Made by a program: the position numbers and the translations under genes | Notes under the pieces: model-generated | Told to the model about the DNA's origin: nothing | Databases searched by the model: none | The model's input: the letters and a program-made list of their open reading frames with translations, nothing else | Origin: Mycobacterium sp. OTB74 | Lineage (GTDB): Bacteria; Actinomycetota; Actinomycetes; Mycobacteriales; Mycobacteriaceae | Assembly (NCBI RefSeq): GCF_029892685.1 | Contig: NZ_JARXVD010000023.1 | Location: 1-64,000 of the forward strand | DNA length: 64,000 bases | Reading direction: 5' to 3' | In this document: positions 60,701 through 64,000 of the stretch, one piece after another | Position numbering within the stretch: the first letter of the stretch is position 1 | How the letters are laid out: the number at the start of each line of letters is the position of its first letter

Positions 60701-63700
60701 CCGACGGGGTCTGAGTGAGCACATTCACCTGTTCGCTCACCAGTAAGGCGTGGAACTCGTCGGGCGAACGTGTCACCGAGTCGGGCACCACCACGGTTCG
60801 CCCGCCGTGCAACAACGGCGCCCAGGTCTCCCATACCGACGTGTCGAATCCAAACGTGTGGCACTGCGTCCACACTCCCGACGTCGGCAGATAGGCATCC
60901 AGCGATCCCAAAAGCTGAGTCACGTTGTGGTGGGTGACTGCCACGCCCTTGGGGACACCGGTAGTGCCCGAGGTATAGATGAGGTACGCCACGTCGTCCG
61001 GTACCGGCTCGGACAGTGCGACATCAAAATCGACAGCAGGACCGGATTCGCAGATTCCCTGCGCGTCGATGATCGGGAAGACCAGGTCCGCTAACCGCTC
61101 GGCCAACTCGGGGTAGGTGACCACCGCCACCGGCATGGCGTCATCGAGAATGAACTGCATCCTCGCCGCCGGTACTGCCGGGTCGATCGGCACATACGCC
61201 GCGCCGGTCTTGAGTACCGCCAAAATCGAGATGACCGCATCGGCCGACCGCTGCAAGAGCAGCGCTACCCGCTGGCCCCGTCCAATCCCCTTGACTGCCA
61301 AGACGTGTGCGAATCGGTTCGCCGCTTCATCGAGTTCGCGGTATGTCCACGAGCGGCCCTCGAAACGCAGCGCAACCGCCTCTGGAGCGCCGACCACCTG
61401 CGTCGCGAACAACGCGGGAATCGACAACGGTTTGGACGCCGGCTGCACCAGTGACGCCCGGTTGCTCCAGCGATCGAGCTGAGCGTGCTCGTTCTCATCC
61501 AGCAGGTCCATTGACGACAACGGACGGGTGGGATCGGCGATCATCACGGCCACAACATGTTTGAATCGCTCGATCAGCGCTTCGATGGCACCCGCCTGGA
61601 ACACACCGGTGTCGTATTCGACTCGCAGCGTCAGCTGGTCACCCGGAATGGCCTGAACTGAAAGCGGGTAGTGGTTGTATTCGTGGTGGGCGAAGTTCGT
61701 GACGGCCAGTCCGTCGTCACCCGACAACTTTGCGGCATCGATCGGATAGTTCTCGTAAACGAAGAACGTGTCGAATAAGTGATCCTGACCCGTCACCCGA
61801 TGAATCTCATTGAGCGCCAGATGCTGATGATCCAAGGTCCGGGCGTAATCGCTCTGAAGCTGCCCGAGCAGATCACTCGACGTGGTTGCCGCAGTCATAC
61901 CGGCGCGCACCGGCACCGTGTTGATCAGCAGACCCACCATCGAGTCCGCGCCATACAACTCGTCCGGCCGACCCGACACGGTGGTGCCGAACACCACGTC
62001 ACGCTGACCCGTCAACGACATCAACACCCGCGCATACGCACCCTGTAGCACCGTGCTGACCGTGGTGTGACACGACCGCGCCAACTCACCAAGCGCCCGC
62101 GTCGTGTCCTCAGACACCTGAAATGACGCCACCTCGCGCCCACCCGGCTCATGACCCGCCGGACCGACGAGTGTCGGGGTGTCGAATCCAGCCAGCACCT
62201 GCCCCCACGCCGCGCGAGCAGCATCAAGATCACGTCCGCCCAACCACGTGACAAAGCGCCGATAAGGCGGAGCCGGAAGCAACCGCTGCCCGTAATAGCT
62301 CGCGAACACCTCACCCAACAGAATCGGCAGCGACCACCCATCCAAAACAATGTGGTGATTGGTCAACACGAACCGGTACTGATCAACCCCGGTCCGAATC
62401 AACGCCGCCCGAAACGCCGGCTGAGTAGCCAACTCGCAGACCGCAATCCGCTCTTCTGCGCACACCTGCGCAATCTGCTGGTCAGCAACATCACCGTCGG
62501 CATCCAGCTCGAAATACTGCCAGGGCACACGCGGATCCGCCGGAATAACCTGCACCGGCTCGTCAAACTTCTGGGAGAACCGGGCCGCCAAATGGGGATG
62601 CCGGACCACCACCGCCTGCACCGCATCATGCAGCCGGTCCGGATCCAGCGGACCACTCAAACTCACATACAGCTGCACCGCATACACATCGTCGCCGCTC
62701 TTCGCCGCACTGGCCAGAAACAACAACCCCTGCTGCAAAGGAGTCAGCGGCACAACATCAGCTATCCGCATACTGCCGCTGCCGCTTGTCGAGCTGACCT
62801 TGGCTACCAGCCGCGCGGCCCGCGGCGCCTCGGCCTCCGACGGCTTCGGCGCGGCCTCTTCCTCCCCACCGATTCGGGCCGCCAACTGGGCGACCGTAGG
62901 CGCATCGAACAACGTGCGCACTGAAAGACGGGAATTCAGACTGGTATTGACTGCGGAGATGAGGCGCATCGCCAACATCGAATCCCCGCCCAAGTTGAAG
63001 AACGAGTCGTCCGCGCCGACACGCTCGACTCCGAGCACCTTGGCGTAGATACCCGCCAGAACCTCCTCGACCTCGGTAGCAGGGGCGCGATAATGACCCG
63101 CATTCTGATACTCCGGAGCCGGCAGTGCGCGGATGTCGAGCTTGCCGTTGACCGTCAACGGCAACGCATCGATCGCGACGACGGCGGCCGGAACCATATA
63201 AGCGGGTAGCCGCTCAGCCAGCGCGACACGCACCTTCACCGAATCCGCTGTGCCGGTGAAATACCCCACCAGGCGCTTGTCACCGGGACGGTCCTCGCGG
63301 GCGATCACCACCGCCTGCTCAACCCCGTCAAGCTCATTCAGCGCGGCCTGAATCTCGCCGAGTTCGATGCGATACCCACGGATCTTGACCTGCTCATCGG
63401 CACGCCCCACATACCGCAGTTCGCCATCTGCGCCCCACCACACCAGATCGCCGGTGCGATACATCCGCTGACCCGGCGCCCCGAACGGGCACGCCACAAA
63501 CCGCGAGGCCGACAACCCCGCCCGACCCACATACCCACACGCCAACCCCGACCCGGCCACATACAACTCGCCGACAGTGCCCGCCGGCACCGGGCGCAAC
63601 CAACCATCCAGCACAAAGAAACCCAGATTGGCCAACGGACGCCCGATCGGGCTGACCGCGCTATCGGTATCGGCCGCAACGATTTCCCGGAACGACGCGT

Positions 63701-64000
63701 GCACAGTCGTCTCGGTGATCCCGTACATGTTGATCATCCGCGGCGAGCTTGGGTGGCTGTCGAGCCAGGACCGAAGGCGTTGTGGCTCAAGGGCTTCGCC
63801 ACCGAACACCACAGCGTTGAGGGCAAGCTGCGGCTTGGGCTCTGCTTCGGACGCGTCGACGCTTTGCAGCGCATAGAACGCCGTGGGGGTCTGGCTCAAA
63901 ACATTGACTTGTTCGGAGACCAGCAGCGCGTAGAACTCTTCCGGCGAGCGGACCACCGCGTCGGGCACCACCACCAAACGGCCGCCATACAGCAGGGGAC
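47094..64000 (-). CDS. Giant NRPS 1 (5' end outside the window), ends in A-less module
   Basis: The frame is open through the right edge, and the edge bases still encode A-domain sequence (PLLYGGRLVVVPD), so no start lies in the window. Visible order: A(a, partial)-PCP; C-A(b)-PCP; C-A(c)-PCP; C-A(d)-PCP; C-A(e)-PCP-E; C-PCP. The A-domain YTSGTTG loops of b to e are near 60965, 57840, 54625 and 51463. Condensation His motifs are near 62350, 59215, 56110, 52945 and 48280. E-domain HHLSVDGVSW is near 49770. Carrier Ser motifs are near 62978, 59845, 56670, 53505, 50295 and 47265. Domains a and e carry a threonine-type pocket. The protein ends with an acidic, Gly-rich tail (PDSENDGPVVGSGGDL). No thioesterase is present. 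NRPS 2 follows after 60 bp. Confidence 0.97.
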   Translation of the reverse strand, partial: PLLYGGRLVVVPDAVVRSPEEFYALLVSEQVNVLSQTPTAFYALQSVDASEAEPKPQLALNAVVFGGEALEPQRLRSWLDSHPSSPRMINMYGITETTVHASFREIVAADTDSAVSPIGRPLANLGFFVLDGWLRPVPAGTVGELYVAGSGLACGYVGRAGLSASRFVACPFGAPGQRMYRTGDLVWWGADGELRYVGRADEQVKIRGYRIELGEIQAALNELDGVEQAVVIAREDRPGDKRLVGYFTGTADSVKVRVALAERLPAYMVPAAVVAIDALPLTVNGKLDIRALPAPEYQNAGHYRAPATEVEEVLAGIYAKVLGVERVGADDSFFNLGGDSMLAMRLISAVNTSLNSRLSVRTLFDAPTVAQLAARIGGEEEAAPKPSEAEAPRAARLVAKVSSTSGSGSMRIADVVPLTPLQQGLLFLASAAKSGDDVYAVQLYVSLSGPLDPDRLHDAVQAVVVRHPHLAARFSQKFDEPVQVIPADPRVPWQYFELDADGDVADQQIAQVCAEERIAVCELATQPAFRAALIRTGVDQYRFVLTNHHIVLDGWSLPILLGEVFASYYGQRLLPAPPYRRFVTWLGGRDLDAARAAWGQVLAGFDTPTLVGPAGHEPGGREVASFQVSEDTTRALGELARSCHTTVSTVLQGAYARVLMSLTGQRDVVFGTTVSGRPDELYGADSMVGLLINTVPVRAGMTAATTSSDLLGQLQSDYARTLDHQHLALNEIHRVTGQDHLFDTFFVYENYPIDAAKLSGDDGLAVTNFAHHEYNHYPLSVQAIPGDQLTLRVEYDTGVFQAGAIEALIERFKHVVAVMIADPTRPLSSMDLLDENEHAQLDRWSNRASLVQPASKPLSIPALFATQVVGAPEAVALRFEGRSWTYRELDEAANRFAHVLAVKGIGRGQRVALLLQRSADAVISILAVLKTGAAYVPIDPAVPAARMQFILDDAMPVAVVTYPELAERLADLVFPIIDAQGICESGPAVDFDVALSEPVPDDVAYLIYTSGTTGVPKGVAVTHHNVTQLLGSLDAYLPTSGVWTQCHTFGFDTSVWETWAPLLHGGRTVVVPDSVTRSPDEFHALLVSEQVNVLTQTPSAVAMLSPEGLGSLALVVAGEACPPEVVDRWAPGRVMINAYGPTETTMVVMLSTPLIAGSGVPPIGVPVPGAALFVLDGWLRPVPAGVVGELYVAGSGLACGYVGRAGLSGTRFVACPFGAPGQRMYRTGDLVWWGADGELRYVGRADEQVKIRGYRIELGEIQAALNELDGVEQAVVIAREDRPGDKRLVGYFTGTADSVKVRVALAERLPAYMVPAALVVIDALPLTVNGKLDIRALPAPEYQNAGHYRAPATEVEEVLAGIYAKVLGVERVGADDSFFNLGGDSMLAMRLISAVNTSLNSRLSVRTLFDAPTVAQLAARIGGEEEAAPKPSEAEAPRAARLVAKVSSTSGSGSMRIADVVPLTPLQQGLLFLASAAKSGDDVYAVQLYVSLSGPLDPDRLHDAVQAVVVRHPHLAARFSQKFDEPVQVIPADPRVPWQYFELDADGDVADQQIAQVCAEERIAVCELATQPAFRAALIRTGVDQYRFVLTNHHIVLDGWSLPILLGEVFASYYGQRLLPAPPYRRFVTWLGGRDLDAARAAWEQVLAGFDTPTLVGPAGHEPGGREVASFQVSEDTTRALGELARSCHTTVSTVLQGAYARVLMSLTGQRDVVFGTTVSGRPDELYGADSMVGLLINTVPVRAGMTAATTSSDLLAQLQSDYARTLDHQHLALNEIHRVTGQDHLFDTFFVYENYPIDAAKLSGDDGLAVTNFAHHEYNHYPMAIQAMPGDGLTLRVEYDTEVFDAADVETLIERLKRVLAAMIADPAQPLSSIDMLDDAELSQVELWSNRAALTGSVSTPISIPAAFAAQVARDPDAVALSFAGSSWTYRELDEVSNRFAHLLAGKGIGPGQRVALLLPRSADAVISILAVLKTGAAYVPIDPAAPLTRMQLVLGDAVPVAAITNSELAQRLAGQDLQVIDVNDNDVDSQPSTPLAGPAPDDIAYLIYTSGTTGVPKGVAIIHRNVTQLLAAMNANIDMAEQVWSLVHSLAFDVSVCEMWGALLYGGRLVVVPESVARVPEELHALLAAEQVSVLSQTPSAFYALQTADALQPEIARQLKLQAVIFAGEALEPQRLRTWLDSHPSSPRLFNLYGTTETTVHASFREIVDGDTNNDVSPVGVPLPSYAFFVLDQWLRPVQAGVVGDLYVAGTGAGLGYWRRPGLSSSRFVACPFGVPGDRMYRTGDLVWWGADGELRYVGRADEQVKIRGYRIELGEVRTVLAGVDGVQQAVVIAREDRPGDKRLVGYITGTADPATTRAEMAERLPEYMVPAAIMVIDALPLTVNGKLDRRALPAPEFADIDTYRAPATAVEEILVGIYAKVLGLSRVGVDDSFFDLGGDSLLAMRLIAAVNTGLNTHLSVRALFEAPSVALLALRIGGDDDQLRPLGPMERPAVIPLSFSQNRLWFLDQLQGPSPTYNMAVGLRLQGHLNAVALGAALADVVGRHESLRTMFAAPDGVPQQLVVPAEQADFGWDVVDASGWSQTQLDDAVDAVALHSFDLAAEIPMQARLFRVSDDDHVVVAVAHHIAADGLSMGPMVQDLGVAYVCRSAGMNPVWAELPVQYVDYTLWQRAQFGDLDDGNSLITAQLAYWQDALAGMPERLQLPTDRPYPPVADQRGEIFSWQWPIELQQQIAQVACEHNATSFMLVQAALALLLGRLSASSDVAVGFPIGGRRDPALDALVGFFVNTLVLRVDVSGDPTVADLLDQVRTRSLAAYENQDVPFEVVVERINPTRSLNHHPLVQVMLGWQNLPGETSEDIALALGDLQVTQLPLDTHTARVDLAFSLSERCTHTGEARGIDGMVEFRTDVFDAASIGTLVGRLERVLVAMIADSAQRISSIDVLDSAEHARLDQVGNRAVLTRSGSDAVSVPELFAAQVARAPQAVALTSGDVSMTYRELEDSANRYAHLLSGRGVGAGDCVALLLERSAEAVVVMLAALKVGAAYVAIDPALPEARIEYMLTDAAPVAVVTSAALRPRLNGYDVAVVDVEDLADPSIQTQPSTALPAPDPDNIAYLIYTSGTTGTPKGVALSHRNLAHLADSAHPALPADQVWTQCHSYAFDFSVWEIWAALLGGGRLLVVPDAVVRSPEDFHALLVSEQVNVLTQTPSAVAALNPRGLESVALLLGGEACPPEVVDQWAPGRVVVNAYGPTEVTVYATMSAPLAVGAEVPIGAPPPTVALFVLDERLRPVPEGVVGELYVAGRGVGVGYIGRTDLTASRFVACPFGSPGKRMYRTGDLVRWRADGQLQYLGRADEQVKIRGYRIEPGEIQAVLAGLDGVEQAVVIAREDRPGDPRLVGYFTGTADPVKVRVALAERLPAYMVPAAVMELSSLPLTVSGKLDRRALPAPDYQDAENYRAPSTPTEEILAGIFAQVLGTDRVGVDDSFFDLGGDSLSAMRLIAAVNNSLGSGLPVRVLFETPTVAQLAPRISGDETLSEPLVAGPRPDVVPLSFAQNRLWIVDQLQGPSPIYNLPVALRLQGQLDADALGAALADVVDRQESLRTRFPAVEGVPQQLVVPTDVADFGWAVIDATSWSESQLVDAIEAATRYTFDLATEIPMQAQLFRVGADEHVLVAVVHHIAADGWSIAPLVRDLGVAYASRSAGEVPGWADLAVQYVDYTLWQRSRLGDLSDPDSRIAAELAFWEDALAGMPEQLQLPTDRPYPLVADYRGARIDVDWPAELQQQVTQVAREHNATPFMVLQTALAVLLSNLSANNDVAVGFPIAGRGDTALDELVGFFVNTLVLRVDLSGNPTFADLLAQVRRRSLSAYEHQDVPFEVLVERLKPTRSMAHHPLVQVVLAWQNFGWQAGDAAGLSLGDLQVEPMVVDTKTARMDLTFNLAESWNEAGEPTGIGGGVEFRTDVFDAASVQTLVDRLQRVLEELTTHPAQHLSALDVLDAAEHARLDQVGNRAVLTESVSSAESIASRFATQAALTPDALAVTFEGSSMTYRELDEAADRAARVLASRGAGPGQRVALLLPRSAEAIVAMVAAVKTGATYVPIDPAVPESRRQFVLGDAKPVAAVTTAALAELLDGQGISVIDANELIDPSVDTTVALPEPGADDIAYIIYTSGTTGKPKGVAIPHRNVIRLLQTLDADMDLTGLVWSQCHSLAFDFSVWEIWGALLFGGRVVVVPDAVVRSPEDLHALLVSEQVGVLSQTPSAFYALQTADAANPELGAELKLEAVVFGGEALEPQRMRAWLENHPPGSPRLINMYGITETTVHASFREIVADDADSAVSPIGVPLGHLGFFVLDTLLRPVPQGVVGELYVAGGGVADGYIGRAGLSATRFVACPFGEPGARMYRTGDLMAWGADGELRYMGRSDEQVKIRGYRIELGEIQSALSELDGVVQAVVIAREDRAGDKRLVGYVTGDVDTAAARAALGDRLPSYMVPSAIVAIDALPLTVNGKLDTRALPAPEYQDVDSYRAPSNAVEEILAGIYAQVLGLERVGVDESFFELGGDSILSMQVVARARAAGVSCRPRDIFVEQTVAGLARVATVGDGDADEVDEGVGPLLATPIISWLHDVQGPVDEFNQSVLIQAPVGVTEADALLVLQAVLDRHAMLRMRVEDDGAGGWSLTAPEAGSVDARTCLHTVDVLSDDAVIEARARLNPAAGAMVSALWAPSVGQLLMIVHHLSVDGVSWRILLEDFNLAWAQLHGGQPAELPAPRTSFARWASILAEHAYEPEVVNTAEAWRQIAAVPAPLPAVQPEIDTYANAGSLSTELDVETTRMLLGEVPAAFHAGINDILLIAFGLALTEFLGTAGSPVVIDAEGHGRQEEIADVDLSRTVGWFTTKYPVALTVGGLDWGQVLAGDANLGPVIKGAKEQLRALPDGLTYGLLRYLNSDVDLTGSDPAIGFNYLGRMSGGGGQASGDIWEMREDGWKVTGAAAAVPMPLMHTVELNAGTVETVDGPRLRAGWTWALSALDQEQVTRLSGLWFDALAGICAHVHGGGGGLTPSDIAPARLTQQQIDDLCQAHDVDDVLPLTPLQQGLLFHANVAHSSGDDVYAVQMGVTLNGRLDRYRLQEAVQAAVERHPNLVARFCEPAGGQERSDRGIYFDEPVQVIPADPVVPWQYVDLSREARDRDEQIERLCASERVAVCDLAEQTAFRAMLIRIAPDQHRLVLTNHHIVLDGWSLSVLLQEVFAGYYGQRLPAPVPFRRFVGWLADRDLDAARDAWREVLAGFDTPTLVGPSDLGVGPRNVTSLRVSEQTTLALNELARTHHTTVSTVLQAAWTQLLSTMTGQRDVAFGVVVSGRPAEVAGADAMVGLLINTVPMRVNISPDTTIVGLLDQLQDSRGRTLEHEHLGLNEIHRIADQDRLFDTVFVYENYPTDTSVLSGADGLSVTDVDSRDYYHYPLTVQAVPGSELDLRIQYRTDVFDDNSIRRLIGYLDQALVAMATDPGQQLAPLGSWDGPRVAASSTLEKRDTAVGYSEPSTDVEQILCCIYGHVLGVDRVGADDSFFDLGGDSISAMRVVAAINATLEVELTLPTLFDAPTARSLGRRVGGQPDSENDGPVVGSGGDL
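48800..53340 (-). other. NRPS 1 module e: C-A(Thr)-PCP-E
   Basis: The full pocket D-F-W-S-V-G-M-V-H-K matches threonine. The PCP has GGDSILSMQ. The E domain has HHLSVDGVSW, EGHGRQ and VGWFTTKYP. The predicted residue is D-(allo-)threonine. Confidence 0.87.
53420..56540 (-). other. NRPS 1 module d: C-A-PCP
   Basis: The C domain is of L-donor type (SFSQNRLWF, HHIAADGLS). The A pocket D-F-W-T-L-G-A-V-Y-K equals that of NRPS 2 module 5. Confidence 0.86.
56590..59650 (-). other. NRPS 1 module c: C-A-PCP with Cys at pocket position 239
   Basis: The C domain is almost identical to that of module b. The A domain belongs by overall sequence with the Thr-type domains (LYGTTETTVHASF), but its pocket reads D-V-C-S-I-A-L-V-H-K because SVWE is SVCE. 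Substrate unknown. Confidence 0.82.
58531..60480 (-). repeat. Intragenic repeat R3, copy 2 (A(b) C-half, PCP, C of module c)
   Basis: About 1.95 kb nearly identical to 61666-63615 at a constant offset of 3135 bp (1045 codons). Confidence 0.88.
59750..62780 (-). other. NRPS 1 module b: C-A-PCP
   Basis: The C domain has VPLTPLQQGLLF and HHIVLDGWS, the class usually found after E domains, although no E precedes it. The A pocket D-T-W-T-V-A-A-M-V-K is loosely like the phenylalanine code of GrsA (D-A-W-T-I-A-A-I-C-K), so a large hydrophobic or aromatic residue is a guess. Confidence 0.82.
61666..63615 (-). repeat. Intragenic repeat R3, copy 1 (A(a) C-half, PCP, C of module b)
   Basis: Matches 58531-60480. 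The 5' boundary falls at FVLDGWLRPVPAG, the same place as in repeat R1. Confidence 0.88.
62880..64000 (-). other. NRPS 1 module a: A (Thr-type, partial)-PCP
   Basis: The visible pocket positions read S-V-G-M-V-H, matching the threonine code (D-F-W-S/N-V/I-G-M-V-H-K). The first three positions lie outside the window. The PCP is FFNLGGDSMLAMRL. Confidence 0.8.

Noticed and set aside
63975..63977. Start codon for NRPS 1 at the TTG near 63977
   Set aside because: The same frame continues to the window edge with A-domain sequence (LLYGGR), so the gene is simply cut by the window.

Overview
The window looks like part of a mycobacterial chromosome, probably from a PGRS-bearing (slow-grower-like) species. 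It is GC-rich. It carries a fatty acyl-AMP ligase (FAAL) divergent from a mycocerosic-acid-synthase-like polyketide synthase, a PGRS-type Asn-Gly-Gly repeat protein, and two giant non-ribosomal peptide synthetases (NRPSs). No rRNA, tRNA, insertion sequence or CRISPR array was seen. The species cannot be fixed from the sequence alone.

Layout. (1) 1-5135, minus strand: a two-gene operon of PUFA-synthase type, pfaD (enoyl reductase) followed by a pfaA-like KS-AT-ACP megasynthase that runs off the left edge. (2) 5136-5849: a divergent intergenic region. (3) 5850-9888, plus strand: two exported low-complexity proteins, one with short AIG-type repeats and one with a PGRS domain that has no PE domain. 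(4) 10393-18758: a FAAL (minus) divergent from a 2109-residue KS-AT-DH-ER-KR-ACP synthase (plus) whose KS active-site Cys is Gly. (5) 18832-22378: two paralogous 224-residue membrane methyltransferase-family proteins bracketing a TetR regulator and a predicted metal-dependent hydrolase. (6) 22422 to the right edge, minus strand: two NRPS genes separated by 60 bp, the upstream one (at least 5630 residues, incomplete) and the downstream one (8203 residues).

The visible NRPS part has 11 adenylation (A), 12 condensation (C), 13 carrier (PCP), 3 epimerisation (E) and 1 N-methyltransferase domains, and no thioesterase or reductase. Both synthetases end in the same unusual way, A-PCP-E-C-PCP, with a last module that lacks an A domain. 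The downstream synthetase opens with an EntF/starter-like C domain. The working model, an inference, is a lipopeptide locus in which FAAL and PKS supply an acyl chain, the NRPSs build one or two N-methylated, D-residue-containing peptides including threonine, and the methyltransferase-like proteins may tailor the product. Near-identical intragenic repeats show that the modules evolved by duplication and by exchange of A-domain cores, with repeated breakpoints at the same codons.
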